A stretch of DNA of 64,000 bases from Tetradesmus obliquus (taxonomy: Eukaryota; Chlorophyta; Chlorophyceae; Sphaeropleales; Scenedesmaceae): positions 5,067,001-5,131,000 of the forward strand of contig CP126195.1 in NCBI GenBank assembly GCA_030272155.1, read 5' to 3'. A program made the position numbers and the translations under genes. Shown here in pieces: positions 1 through 10,565 of this stretch; position 1 is the first letter of the stretch; each line of letters opens with the position of its first letter. Below the pieces are notes generated by a model, which had not been told where the DNA came from, ran no database searches, and saw only the letters and a program-made list of their open reading frames with translations.

Positions 1-1908
1 TGTAGGATGTGGCACTTGTTGAGGTTGGCGTTATCTCAATCAAGGTCTGGGCCGACCGGCGTTTAAACAAAAGCAAATTTGCGCGTTGATTGGCGCCCGC
101 CACGCACCACTACATGCAACATTACAGAGCAGCAGCGTCTTAAGCACCAACATAATTGCTGCCGCTGAATCGCACATATGAGGCAAACTGCTTGCATTGC
201 CATACACCGCTCAAGCTCACCAGGAAGTGCATCAGCCATGCCACGCTGCCGGACAGTCGGCCCCTGTGTCCCTACAGGGAAGGTCTGCGCACCAACAGAG
301 GTCTCAAGTCAATATATCGCACATGCGGTCTCCAAGCAGGCTGTCTGCTGCTGCACTAGATACAGTGGCGCCATGCTGACTGCAATCAAGTAGGACCCAT
401 GCGCGCAGGGAGAAACAGCTGGATGGGTGGCGCGCACACCACATGGGGGGCATTGCGAGCAAGTATGGTGTGTGTGAAGTGCGTCGCAAGCACGTTTCAC
501 ATTATGCAACTGCTGGCCTGCTGGGCACGCTGTCTGCTGCGTGCGTATGTTCATGTGCGCGTTGCCAAGAATGATCACGACAAGCCCTACAGCAAGCCAC
601 ATGCTCTTAATGGGAGAGCTGTCACATCACAGCAGCAGCAGCAGTAGCAGCAGCGGCAGCAGCTGTGACCTTCTACCTGTTTTTTATTCTCACCTACCTG
701 TGATGCTGGGAGATGGGCAACTGGTGGGAGCCTGCACACAGCAGCAGCAGCGCAGGTAACACACAACGCACCTGTGGACAGCCTGCATGCACCCAGCCTC
801 TACAGCTGAAATAGCACGGCTGATGCTGCTGCATCTGATACTGATCTTGATCTGGTGATGGTGTGATCATTCCTGCGGCAGTACTGCTGCACTGCTGCAA
901 CTGTAGCTGCTGCTGCTGCTGTGAGCTGGGCGCCCTAGCAGCAGCAGGGCTGTTGCTGTCGTTACAGCCGCTGCTGATCTGGGAAAGAGTCGCTCACCAT
1001 GTCATCAAAGTATCAAGATAAGCAGTAGCAGCTCCATGCGCTTTCTACAGCATTGATGTCCTGCAGGATCAACCTTGCAGCTGCATAGTGCTTCAAGGAC
1101 TGCTGCTGCTCAATGAGCAGGCATCTGCAGCCTGACAAACGCTCAATAACCGCATTGATCTGTTGTTATTCATGATCGCTTTCAGCGATGGTCTCTGCCA
1201 GTGGGCACGCGCTCGCAGTCTGTTTCAGCCCCGTGCACCATATGCAACGCAGCTGCAGTGCGCGACACAGGTGCGATCGCTGTGATGTGTCAGCAGTGAT
1301 CATTTGATCATCATTTGCAGCTGTATGCTTGCCAGTAGATGAACAGTTCACGGCGTATGCCATCTGGCCATTTTGTATTTTAACACATGACATACCTTGC
1401 AGCATCACGCAATGGGGCTGTACGAGCCGTTAAACGTTTTTCATTTGATGTACACGATGGTTTTGGAAAGGCTGCTGCTTCGGCAGCAGGGGAAGTGGTG
1501 CAATGCTATAGTGACATGCTGATCTTCGCCGTGAGGCACTGTCGTGCCATAAGACACCATAACTGTTGATTTGTAGGAAGAGACTTTACCATCTCGCACA
1601 CTTTGGTGTGAATATCAAGCCGGTGCGGACGTGATATCGACAAACCCTACAGCAAGCCCATGGGCTGGCCAGCTGACGTGCTTGCTGTTCAGTGACACAG
1701 TATAAGCGGCATACATGCAATAACATCTACTTGCGGCGTTTCAGCCGGGTTTCGAGCGTACAATGCATCAGCAGCAGCACATGTCCAGTTGCAGGCAGAC
1801 TGCCAGTCCAGTGACCTGCAACTGGACATGCAAACCCACCAACTGGACACGATTTGGTGCCATTGGACATGCCTGGACATGCAGCTGGACATCTCGGTGA
1901 CCATAGTG
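1..1908. mobile_element. CACTA (EnSpm-type) DNA transposon, right portion, cut by window edge
   Basis: This stretch is almost identical, apart from scattered substitutions and about one indel, to 35566-37474, the right two thirds of the complete element at 34732-37474. It ends in ...GGTGACCATAGTG at 1908, the reverse complement of the CACTATGGTCACC terminus. The last 130 bases carry clustered CTGGACATG-type subterminal motifs in both orientations, as CACTA transposase-binding regions do. Flanking bases 1909-1911 (aac) are the expected 3-bp target duplication, but the left flank lies outside the window. No transposase reading frame is visible, so this looks like a non-autonomous member. Confidence 0.8.
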
Positions 1909-2325
1909 AACACAAGCTGCTGCTGGCTGCACAGACTGCTTTGCCAGACTCAGACGCCTAATCAACTCCTGGCGAATGCGCTGCTGCTTAGCCTGCTGCT
2001 CACGCTTAGTCAGCTCCTCTGCTCGCTTGAGGATCTGCTCGTAGGTAAGGTTACCAGGAGCAGGAAGCTTGTGGCGATAGGGCACGATGGGTGCAGGCTT
2101 GAGCTTGATGAAGATGTCGCGACGCACCTTCTTCAGGAAACGACGCTTGCGGGCCTTATCGATGGGCTGAAGGACGTGAGGAACAGCACGCGGCTTGCTG
2201 AAGTGTCGCACAGGGGTCACAGGCGCGTAGACCCCTCCCTCCTCGCTTCGCAGCACACCACCAGCTGCAGGACGCAACAACTGGACCTTAGGCTTCTCCT
2301 TTGCCGGATTGTACTTTCCCGGCAT
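1909..2325 (-). pseudogene. Small basic protein of unknown function, 3' end cut by CACTA insertion
   Basis: An ATG at 2325 opens a frame of about 139 codons before it runs into the transposon end at 1908. The protein is strongly basic. A Pro/Val-rich N-terminal half is followed by an Arg/Lys-rich stretch (KARKRRFLKKVRR) and a Glu/Lys/Gln/Arg-rich, probably coiled-coil segment (about residues 95-130). Beyond 1908 the frame continues only through transposon subterminal repeats, so the natural C terminus is lost or lies left of the window. A TATATATA motif about 230 bases upstream suits a promoter on this strand. I do not recognise the family. A DNA-binding or viral core protein is possible from composition alone. 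Confidence 0.45.
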
Positions 2326-2339
2326 GCACAGTCTCAGCT

Positions 2340-2800
2340 ACCACAACTGCGGCGTTTTACAACTACTGTCAATCGAAGGCACAGGATCAGAACCCTTCTG
2401 CGAACTAGACTGGATACTAACTGAATCGATGTGGACCGGAGACAGAGAGTATTCCAGTTAGTTACAGAGGAGAAGCGGAACAACTGTGGGGCGCTTGAGA
2501 GATCGCTTATAGATCGAACACTTCTTGATGATTAGTACTGAAATCGCACCCCTATATATAGTCGTCTCCACAATAGTATACTCAATAGAAACATCCAGAG
2601 TTAACAATACTAGAAGCATCTTGCAAACCTACATCATACCATCTGCGGAGAGATCCAGAGAAACCTTGTACATTCGAGACCAGCCTAGATCATTCGACAA
2701 CTCACTCGAAGCGACTAGAACAATCTCGAAAACAACGACATCTATGAAAACTTACTGCTTTCTATCTTACACCTTACATACATGCTAATCTTACTGTTGA
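2340..2800. other. AT-richer non-coding stretch with TATA motif
   Basis: Base composition shifts here: frequent TA, ctaga and tcgaa words, few CAG/CTG triplets, and no convincing reading frame. A TATATATA tract at 2553-2560 could serve the minus-strand gene that starts at 2325. The contrast with the GC-rich surroundings suggests different ancestry or an untranslated or promoter region. Confidence 0.35.
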
Positions 2801-2989
2801 AGTACCATTTAATATCCTTTTATCCTGTGCTGCTTCTCTGCTGCTGCTGCAGTGTGGGAACAGCACACAACAGATGCAGCTGACAGCCAGCTGGCCTGCA
2901 GGATGTAGCGCACGCTGCGCAGAAAGCAACAGCAGGCTTCTTTGCGCTTGCAAGAGCACTGGGGCTCCCCATAGCCCCCTGCCAAACCA

Positions 2990-3191
2990 GCAGCTGGTGC
3001 CAGTGTACCTGGAGGGTGACGCCGAGGCCCAGGCGGCCCTGCGCAGGCTCAAGGAGAGGGCAAAGGCCACTGGGACGGACCTGTTTGAACTGATCGTGTC
3101 AGGCAGCGTGGCAGAATGGGAGGCCTTCATCATCAGCAGCTTCCAGGAGGGGTGCAACGCAGATGTTCAAGAGGCCACTGCGCAACACCAG
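2990..3191 (+). CDS. Probable internal exon of an intron-rich host gene (continues at 23132)
   Basis: The exon-like stretch starts after ccaaaccag and ends CACCAG|GTGGGC in phase 0. It encodes about 67 residues with a regular amphipathic pattern (EGDAEAQAALRRLKERAK, then an acidic/hydrophobic stretch ending TAQHQ). The next phase-0 acceptor on the same strand that opens a plausible exon is at 23131/23132, beyond the EVE and LINE block. I therefore infer that this is the upstream exon of the gene at 23.1-29.1 kb, now separated by about 20 kb of inserted DNA. The acceptor position is uncertain. Function is unknown. Confidence 0.4.
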
Positions 3192-3285
3192 GTGGGCGTC
3201 TTGGGTACCTGCACGGCATGTGACAGCAGCTGAAAGCAGCGTGAGTCATGCTGCTGGGTCCTCTGTGCTGAAGGGTCTCAAGGTG

Positions 3286-3600
3286 TAACAGTTGTGTACT
3301 ATATACAAAACTGTCACAGGCACCAAGACTGCTACTGAGCAGCTGCAGCTTTACTGTTGCCAGCGCCAGCAACTGCAGCCGTTGCTGAATGTGTACAGAA
3401 TCCCAAGGGGCCTGGCTGTAACAGTTATGTACTCTATATAAGAGAACATGTGTCTTCAGGACACAACTGTTACCAACGCCAGCACCTGCAACCGTTGCTG
3501 AATGTGTACAGAATCCCAAGGGGCCTGGCTGTAACAGTTATGTACTCTACATAAGAGAACATGTATCTTCAGGACACAACTGTAACATGCACCAGCACCT
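3286..3600. repeat. Tandem short hairpin repeats (GTAACAGTT...AACTGTTAC family)
   Basis: About three diverged copies of a roughly 60-base unit. Each runs between taacagtt and aactgtta inverted ends, with a central tatataag-like word and an acacaactgt arm. The clearest copies are near 3416-3474 and 3532-3585. Related copies occur at 24.2-24.5 and 25.5-25.7 kb in other introns of what seems to be the same host gene. Confidence 0.6.
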
Positions 3601-3671
3601 GGCTTGCATGAAACACTACGGACCTTTTGACACACTGTCCCATTTGCCGGTGCCTGTGCTGTTTGGTAACC

Positions 3672-3890
3672 GTGCCGCCACTGCAGTAGTAAGTAGGCAA
3701 CGCGAAAGCGCTGCGCGCAGTCTTTCGTAACCCCCCTTGGGGCCCAAGCAGTTCCCATAGTGGTTTTACATTGTGCCAAACGTATTGGAGCCATGAGCTC
3801 CCCGTTCCGGTGACAAATTTTCAGGAGCGAGCCATCACCCAAAAAGTGAAAACCACCCAGTCAGGTTCGAACCCGCGACCTCTACCCTGA
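3672..3890 (-). repeat. Inverted repeat, left arm bracketing the endogenous viral element
   Basis: This is the reverse complement of 22504-22616 joined to 22960-23056. The shared sequence runs from the GTTCGAACC-containing segment outward to gcgttgcctacttacta. It is an intact version, without the 317-base LINE-2 insertion found in the right arm. Position on both outer sides of viral genes, in opposite orientation, makes it a candidate terminal inverted repeat of a Polinton-like element. A fragment of the viral zinc-ribbon gene lies just inside it. Confidence 0.55.
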
Positions 3891-3896
3891 TTCCCG

Positions 3897-3958
3897 TATG
3901 GCGTCTTCTGGGCACAGCAGGCCCGCTTCGCTGAGCTCTATGAACCCCATGATCCCCA
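3897..3958 (-). pseudogene. Fragment of viral zinc-ribbon gene
   Basis: Reading the minus strand gives GIMGFIELSEAGLLCPED, identical to the C-terminal part of the zinc-ribbon protein at 58535-58807. The plus-strand DNA at 3913-3957 matches 58596-58640 base for base over most of its length. The rest of the gene is missing: homology stops at about 3958, and LINE A begins 40 bases further on. A third, split copy is at 21409-22444. Confidence 0.6.
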
Positions 3959-3996
3959 TGTCTTGGGCATGGCAGCGGCAATTGGCCGCTCCGCTG

Positions 3997-6900
3997 TGAT
4001 GGTGCTCCACTTCAAGTGGGGTGGCCATACTATCAATCTTGCTAACGTCTATTGTCCCAACGCCTCCGTGGACCGTCAGACCTACATTGCAGATACGCTG
4101 GCGCCGCTCTGGGCAGCCAATCCTGCCAACAGCATCTTCATTGGCGACTGGAACTTTGTGGATGATCCTGCTGTTGACAGACGCTGCCTGGCCGGCCAGC
4201 CCACCACGTCTGACGCCCCGTCCCGGCGGGCTTGGCAAGCAGCGGCACCTGGTGCTGCTGATGCGTACCGGTGCTTGCACCCTACGCGCCGCAGCTACAC
4301 GTTCATCCATCGCAACCCGCAGATTGGACATGTAGCGCGGCTGGATCGAGCTTATGTTGGCAGCGCACTGCGCGCCAGCGTGGTGTCCTGCACCACAGCT
4401 CCCTCCGGTGTTTCGGACCACTTCCCCCTGGTGCTTGAGCTGGCTCCCCTGCAGCCCCCCAAACCCACTGGCCCTGGCCTTGCCCGTGCCCGTGTGGACT
4501 TCTGGAGCAGCCTGCCCCACCGCGCCCAGCTGAAGGCATGGGTGCTTGTCGCGCTGCAGGGAGAGCCAGCATCCGACCCTGCCCGCCTTGTCTGGTGGCC
4601 TAGCTTCAAGCAGAGGCTGCTGGCCAAGTGCCGGGAGATTCGCAAGGCATGGCGCGCGGACACGGCGCTGCCGTCCTATGCTGCTGCCCAGCAGCAAGTG
4701 CAGGATGCCCTCACCCAGCTTGGCGCAGCAGCAGGCCAGCCGCAGATCGGCACAGCCATGGCAGCGCTGACTGCTGCTCGAGCGGCGCTCCGCGCCGCGC
4801 AGCAGGCAGCTTGGACAGCCAGCGAGCGCCTGCAGCGGCAGCAGTGGCTGCACCGCGGCGAACAGCCCAACCCCTGCATCACAGAGCAGTTGCGTGCCCT
4901 GGAGCGGTCTCCTACCTCACGGAAGGTGGTTGCTCTGCGCAGCGCGGCCGGCGCATATGTGTGGGAGGGTGCAGGGCCCGCCAAGGTGGCCATCACGCAG
5001 TGGGCTGGTGTGAGTGCGCAGCCGACAGTGGACCCAGCCGCCCAGGCTGCCATCCTCGCAGCCGTCGCCAGCTTGCCTCGGCAGCCAGCAGCAGCAGATG
5101 GCAGCACAACAGTTACAGAAGAAGCAGTTCTGAAGGCGCTGTCCGACTCCAAGCCCAACACGTCGCCTGGGTTGGATGGCTTGCCTGTTGCAGTTTACAA
5201 GCATTGCAAGGACCTGTTTGCGCCGGTCTTGGCGCGCGTGTTTACAGCAGTGGGCACCCTGGGGCAGACGCCAGCTGGCTTCTTGGATGGTGTGGTGATT
5301 GGCGTCTTCAAAGCTGGCGATGCTACCCTGGCTGCCAACTACCGCCCTATCACACTGCTCAACACAGACTACAGGCTCTTGGCGAGAATCCTGGCGTCCC
5401 GCCTGCAGCAAGTGCTGGACCAGGCGATCTCCCCCACCCAAACAGCGTTCATTAAACAGCGCAGGATTGGACACAACATCATCACCGTGCAGCTGCTGTT
5501 GCATGCGCTGCCAGCAGACAGCACCGTGGTGACGGCGCTGCTGGATTTTGCCAAGGCATACGACACCTTGGACAGGCCTTTCCTGCTGTCTGTCATGAGT
5601 GCTATGGGTGTGGGGCCAGAGTTCTGCAAGTGGGTGGAACTGTTGCTTACTAACACGCATGCGTGTGCTTGCATGAATGGCTTTGTTTCCGGCATGCGCA
5701 GGTTTGATGCTGGTGTGCGGCAGGGGTGCCCCTTGTCTCCCCTGCTGTACCTGTTTGTTGGTGAAGCCCTGCTGAGGTTCTTGCAGTCGAAAGGCATTGA
5801 CATCAGCGTGCAAGGCATCACATTATCAGCGACACAGTTTGCGGATGACACGCAGGTCTACCTGCAGTCACCTGCACAGGTCCCACAGTTCTTGCTACAT
5901 ATGCAGGTTATGGCAGCCGCGTCTGGGCAGCAGCTCAATCTGCATAAATCAAAGTTACTATTGCTAGGTGCTGCTGCGCGGCAGCAGCACACAGCGCTCT
6001 CACAGCAGCATGCAGCGGGTGTGCTGCCCTTCTGTCCTGTGCTGCAGGCCAATGTGCTGGGTGTGTGTGTGGGCTCTGACTCTCCTGTAGACTGGAGTCA
6101 GAAGCTGGCTGCAGTGGATGCCGCGCTTGCGCGGCTGTCACACATACCACAATTGTCTGTGTTTGGCAGAGGCATGGGTAGCGCAGCGTATGGTGTCAGC
6201 ACCCTGTTGTATGCAGCTGAATTTTCAGATATACCGGCAGATGTTGATCGGCAGCACCTTGTTGCGTCAGTTGGGAAGTTAGTGGATAGAGGGTTGGCGC
6301 CTGCGTCAACCGAACGGCGTTTTACAGGTGTAGCTGCTCGCCTGCTGGCGGGCAGGCCAGCTGAAGGGGGTTTTGGTGCTTTGCCATGGCTTGGACACAT
6401 ACGTGCACGGCATGCTTGGTGGGGCGCGCAGTTTGCTACTGCGCCGCCTGACACCGAGCTGCCCTGGATCCGCATTGGGCGGGCGCTGTTGCACTCCAAG
6501 CATAAGTGGTGGGGCCCCCTGTCCCTGTTTGACAGCAGCTCAGACACGCAAACGCCTATGGACCTGCCACATGCGTTTCCCCAGCAGTCCCTCCCTCCCC
6601 CACCACTGCGCCGCATGATTGCTGGTCTTCAAGCACTGGGCCCAGTCCGTGATGTGAAGGCGCTGGCACCAGCCGCGCCCTCCCCTGTGCTGCCCCTGCC
6701 GCATCCGCAGCAGCTGTCCGACATGCAGCAGCTGCGACAGCAGTTGCAGGCTGTGCAGGACGCGCCAGTGCTGGCGCCTGGGGCTTGGTGCAGCTTGGCG
6801 CCAGTGTTTGCCAACCCCTTCCTGCAAGCTGGGCTTGGGTTTGTGCCGGGCGGGCTGCAGTGCCTGCCGGTGCCCGCTAAGCGCAGGGAGCATGAGTGTC

Positions 6901-8738
6901 GTGGCGGCAAATGCAGGCCGCGTCTTCGCACTGTGGCTGATCTTATTCGGGCGTGGTATCTCATTCAGCGTGTTGTTCAGCAGCAGTTGCCGCACCCGTT
7001 GCTGCCTTACGGCTCCAACTACAGCAATGCTGACAACGAGGCTGAGGATTTGCAAGGCCTGGTTGATAAACTGCCCGTTGCCTGGACTATGGCTGTTTTG
7101 CCTGTTGTGCAGCATCCTGCCGCAGACCGGCCTTGGCCGCCTGCGGCTGTGCCGGACCCACCATGTATACCTTCTGCAGCAGAACAGCAAGTTGAGGCCA
7201 TGTTGGTGGCTCGGCTGGGTTGGCAAAATGTCCGAGGCAAGGCTGTTCCTGTTGCACAATTGTCTGTTAGTGAAGCCACCTCACTGCAGCTTGGTCCGCT
7301 GCGTGCTGAGCGCCGTGCGAAGCGCACTGGGTTTGTCCAGGCTGCGCTGGGCTCAGGGGCTGCACCAGCAGCAGTGATTGATGGCTTGAAGTGGGTGGCA
7401 GCTAACCAGAGCATGCTTTGGAAGATGCGCTGGGATAATAGTTTCAAAGAGTTGTACTGGCGGCTTATTATGGATGGCCTGCCGACATCGCAGCGTATGC
7501 ACAAGTCGGGTGACACTTGCATGTGTGGCGCTGCCTGTCCTGGTTGGGTTCATCATTTTTGGGAGTGCCCTGTTGCGGTAGCAGTGATTGACAGTGTGCT
7601 GTCTGAGTTGCCTGCTGCTTGGTGCACGCGGGCTGCAGGCCGCCCGCCGCTTGCTATGCGGCATGTTTGGTTGATGCAGCCGCCAGCTGGCCCTACTAAG
7701 CTCCGCAGGGGCGTTTGGAAGGTTGTCTGCCTAGCTGCTCTAAATGCCATGGATGTTGGCAGACGACATGCTAATAAGCTGAGCATCCCGCCGCCCGCCC
7801 TGGCCGTGCAGCAGCCACCGCCGCTGCCGGCGGGCCAGGCGCTTATTACTGATACACTACAGCATGCAGCTCTCACTGCTGCGCAGCAACAGCATAATCA
7901 GCTGGTAGAGCAGCGCCGACAGCAGCAGCAGCTGCATCAACAACAACAGCGACAACAGCTGGTAGCGCAGATGTTACAGGAGGCTAAGCAGCAAGCGGTG
8001 TTAAGGTTTTGGGAGTTGCTTGCTGATTTTGTGGCAACAGAGGCAGCGCCCGCTACTTGGCGGGTTGCGGTGCCTGGCAATCACCCGTTTCTGTGCTCTG
8101 ATCCAGCGCAGCTGCGCATTATACTGGCGCCCCGCTCTGGTTGACCTTCCTGCCTCTGCATGTTGTGCTGTCAGCAGTTGTCGATTTTCCAGTTTCTGTC
8201 AAGGACATGTTGCATGTGTTGGGTGTCACAGCGCTGGTTTCTCAGCTCTTTCCTCCGTGCTGCGTGTTTCTGTCCTTGTCAGCCGTAAGGATTGCAGAAG
8301 CAGCAGAGCCCTAGTTTGCCTTAGTTTGCCTTAGTTTGCTTTGATTTGCCTGTCAGTCGTGCACTGCGTCAGTTATGCATGCTCCTGCTTGCTGCAGTCT
8401 GGTGAGTACAGCAGTGCCTTGATGCAATCATGCCAGACATTCATGGTGAGCAGCACCTTTGTGCACCCCGCTTACTGTTTGGACCATGCTTGTCCTTCCC
8501 TGTGCGCTTTTTGCCTGGTGCGTGGAGCACATGCTGCTTTTCGTGCTGCTTTTCGCACTTGCTGCCCTGCATGTACATGTTCGTTTATGGGGAGATAGGG
8601 GCTGCGAGACGCCTCTGGAGTTTTCTTTGGTGGCGTCTTGTGGCTTGCTATCGAGTTCATACGATATGTGAGCTGAAAGTAGGGCGAGTGACTCACTCTC
8701 GGGTGATAGCTTGCCTTCTCCTGTAACAAGCCTCTCTC
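3997..8738 (+). mobile_element. LINE A, 5'-truncated non-LTR retrotransposon
   Basis: Homology to the longer LINE B starts at tgatggtgctcc (3997, equivalent to about 11789) and continues at roughly 99% identity through the reading frame and a 3' untranslated region of about 590 bases. It ends near gtaacaagcctctctcgct at 8738. The missing 5' end (ORF1 and the first part of the endonuclease) is the usual result of incomplete target-primed reverse transcription. High identity to LINE B implies recent activity. Confidence 0.85.
3999..8144 (+). CDS. LINE A ORF2: truncated endonuclease, reverse transcriptase, zinc knuckle
   Basis: The frame is open for about 1380 codons. The N-terminal part of the exonuclease-endonuclease-phosphatase domain is missing, but IGDWNF and SDHFPL remain. 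The reverse transcriptase shows SPGLDG, NYRPITLL, LLDFAKAYD, VRQGCPLSPLL and the catalytic FADD (near 5840). Close to the C terminus is a CMCGAACPG...HHFWECP zinc knuckle of the zf-RVT type, then a Gln-rich stretch. The upstream in-frame sequence back to 3963 is junction DNA and not LINE. Without the conserved endonuclease Asn and Glu, this copy should not be able to move on its own. Confidence 0.85.
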   Translation: MVLHFKWGGHTINLANVYCPNASVDRQTYIADTLAPLWAANPANSIFIGDWNFVDDPAVDRRCLAGQPTTSDAPSRRAWQAAAPGAADAYRCLHPTRRSYTFIHRNPQIGHVARLDRAYVGSALRASVVSCTTAPSGVSDHFPLVLELAPLQPPKPTGPGLARARVDFWSSLPHRAQLKAWVLVALQGEPASDPARLVWWPSFKQRLLAKCREIRKAWRADTALPSYAAAQQQVQDALTQLGAAAGQPQIGTAMAALTAARAALRAAQQAAWTASERLQRQQWLHRGEQPNPCITEQLRALERSPTSRKVVALRSAAGAYVWEGAGPAKVAITQWAGVSAQPTVDPAAQAAILAAVASLPRQPAAADGSTTVTEEAVLKALSDSKPNTSPGLDGLPVAVYKHCKDLFAPVLARVFTAVGTLGQTPAGFLDGVVIGVFKAGDATLAANYRPITLLNTDYRLLARILASRLQQVLDQAISPTQTAFIKQRRIGHNIITVQLLLHALPADSTVVTALLDFAKAYDTLDRPFLLSVMSAMGVGPEFCKWVELLLTNTHACACMNGFVSGMRRFDAGVRQGCPLSPLLYLFVGEALLRFLQSKGIDISVQGITLSATQFADDTQVYLQSPAQVPQFLLHMQVMAAASGQQLNLHKSKLLLLGAAARQQHTALSQQHAAGVLPFCPVLQANVLGVCVGSDSPVDWSQKLAAVDAALARLSHIPQLSVFGRGMGSAAYGVSTLLYAAEFSDIPADVDRQHLVASVGKLVDRGLAPASTERRFTGVAARLLAGRPAEGGFGALPWLGHIRARHAWWGAQFATAPPDTELPWIRIGRALLHSKHKWWGPLSLFDSSSDTQTPMDLPHAFPQQSLPPPPLRRMIAGLQALGPVRDVKALAPAAPSPVLPLPHPQQLSDMQQLRQQLQAVQDAPVLAPGAWCSLAPVFANPFLQAGLGFVPGGLQCLPVPAKRREHECRGGKCRPRLRTVADLIRAWYLIQRVVQQQLPHPLLPYGSNYSNADNEAEDLQGLVDKLPVAWTMAVLPVVQHPAADRPWPPAAVPDPPCIPSAAEQQVEAMLVARLGWQNVRGKAVPVAQLSVSEATSLQLGPLRAERRAKRTGFVQAALGSGAAPAAVIDGLKWVAANQSMLWKMRWDNSFKELYWRLIMDGLPTSQRMHKSGDTCMCGAACPGWVHHFWECPVAVAVIDSVLSELPAAWCTRAAGRPPLAMRHVWLMQPPAGPTKLRRGVWKVVCLAALNAMDVGRRHANKLSIPPPALAVQQPPPLPAGQALITDTLQHAALTAAQQQHNQLVEQRRQQQQLHQQQQRQQLVAQMLQEAKQQAVLRFWELLADFVATEAAPATWRVAVPGNHPFLCSDPAQLRIILAPRSG

Positions 8739-8740
8739 GC

Positions 8741-10423
8741 TGTGGGCCAATCCTCTGTTTACAGTGGTACAGTCATGGCAATGGTTTGGTCAGCAGCGTC
8801 AAGTGGAGGTGGGCTTGGAACAGGTGGTGCCGTGTGGCCTGCTGGAGCTCCCTAAGCTACAGTGTTTGGGTCAGGCAGTGTTGCTGTTGTCAGAACTTGA
8901 ACGTGTCTGTGCCTTGCCAGGGCTTCCTGCTCAGCGCTCCGCTTATGAGCGCGAGATATGGGGCCCGTGGCTGCGCAGTAGACCGCAGTACGGTGATCGG
9001 CAGCAGGCTCGGCAGCATGTGCAGCATTTGCTGTCGTTTGTGCCGTCTGTGTGGCATACTGCAGCACGCGCGCACCTAGCGGCTGCCCAAGCTGCCGGTA
9101 CGAGCGTAGCACAATTATCCTCTGTTTCTCCTGTGGACATTTTGATTGCGCGCGAACAGTTGTGTGCGGATTTGGGTTGGCAGCGGCCAGGGGCAGACGG
9201 TTTTATACGTTTGGCTGATCTGCAGGTTGCTGCTGCCACGAAGCTACAACGTCTTGCTGCGCTTGATGCCATTGCGCCCCGCCATGCTGCCTTTGTTACT
9301 CGGGTTAGAGCCCTGGATGCCCTGCCGATGGCAGTCAGCCTGCCTGCAGTGCAGTCGGTGTTGTCTCGTTGGTGGCAGGTGCGGGTGGCTAACATGTACA
9401 AGGAAGCGGCGTGGCGCTTGGCTTTGGATGCATTCCCTACTGCTCAACGTATGCAGACTACTGCTGCGTGTGCAGCATGTTCTGCTGCAGGGCCTGGGGT
9501 GGAGCATCATTTTTGGACATGTCCTGTTGCTGTGGCGGTGCGGCGTGAGGTGGAAAGTCAACTAAGGGCGTTCACCTTGTTGCCGGCAGGTGCTGTACTG
9601 CCGTGCCGAGCTATATGGTTGGCGTGCCCCCCTCATAACGCTGTACATCGGTTGGTGTGGGACATGGTCTGTCTTGCAGCAGTGCATGCTTTTGAGAAAG
9701 GCCGCAGGGCAGCGTGGGCTGTGTCAAGTGACCTTGGGGTACCCCAGCTGGTGGAGCAAGTGGCTGTGAGAGCAGCAGTAGGTGCTTTTTGGGATGCACT
9801 TGCGGACTTTGCTGCTACGGCTAGGGTGCCGTCACGGTATAGAAATCGGCTGCTCACACAACAGCCTTTTATTGCCTGGCATACTGTGTTGCGTGGCAAT
9901 GGTTTGTGTGTGGTGCGGCGGTGATGGCCTTCTTCTCACTGTGTGTACGTGCTTTCTCTGTGAGCTTCTGACATGCCAGAGCTAGCCGTCTTGCTTTGCA
10001 GGAGCTGTGCGTTGCCGTATCGCTGCTGCAACATGTAGTTGTGCGGCCCTTGCAGCAGCTGGCTTGTTCTCTGCTCTCTCTCCCCAGTTTGTCGCCTCAG
10101 ACCACCGCCTGCCAGGCTGTGTTGCTGCTGGTGGGTGTTGTTTCTGTGGGTTCAGCCCGCCCGCTGCACTGCATAAAGTGCAGCTTGCTGTCACTGACAC
10201 TGTTTACACTAGTCCTACCTTTGTTTAGCATCAACACTGCGTGTGCTGTGACTGACGGCTTTGCCTGCAAGGCCATATGTCAAGTTACACACACAGAGAG
10301 ACTTTCTGGGGTGAGTCTCCTTGAGTGACAGCCTGTTTTGCTGAGTCATCTGCGACGTTCCAGATTTTCGGGTGTTCGTTGCAACGTAGTTGCCTGTGCA
10401 CACCGTGTAACCCCTCTTCTTCT
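8741..10423 (+). mobile_element. LINE-2, second LINE family, strongly 5'-truncated copy
   Basis: This block directly follows the 3' end of LINE A. It contains the C-terminal part of a diverged LINE ORF2 and about 500 bases of 3' untranslated sequence ending gtgtaacccctcttcttct. The 3' part (about 10157-10423) reappears at 22630-22946 flanked by target duplications, which defines the 3' end of this family as a cttctt-type tail. Confidence 0.75.
8764..9924 (+). pseudogene. LINE-2 ORF2, C-terminal fragment with zinc knuckle
   Basis: The frame encodes about 386 residues starting inside the original protein. The sequence YKEAAWRLALDAFPTAQRM, followed by a Cys/His cluster (CAACSAAGPGVEHHFWTCP), is clearly homologous to the zf-RVT region of LINE A and B (KELYWRLIMDGLPTSQRM...) but only about 40-50% identical, so it is a separate family. 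No reverse transcriptase motifs remain. The GTG or internal start is not meaningful because the 5' end was lost at insertion. Confidence 0.7.
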
Positions 10424-10437
10424 GCGGCAATTGGCCC

Positions 10438-10529
10438 CAGCAGCAGCACCAGCAGCAGCAGCAGTCCACGCCGTGTCTGGTTGATGGTGTGCCTCCGGCA
10501 GCGTCAGCTGCCGCCAGTGAAGTGCCACC

Positions 10530-10565
<36 letters not shown>

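Noticed and set aside
3963-3996. Start of the LINE A protein at a TTG.
   Set aside because: These bases are junction DNA and are not shared with LINE B. LINE homology starts at 3997.
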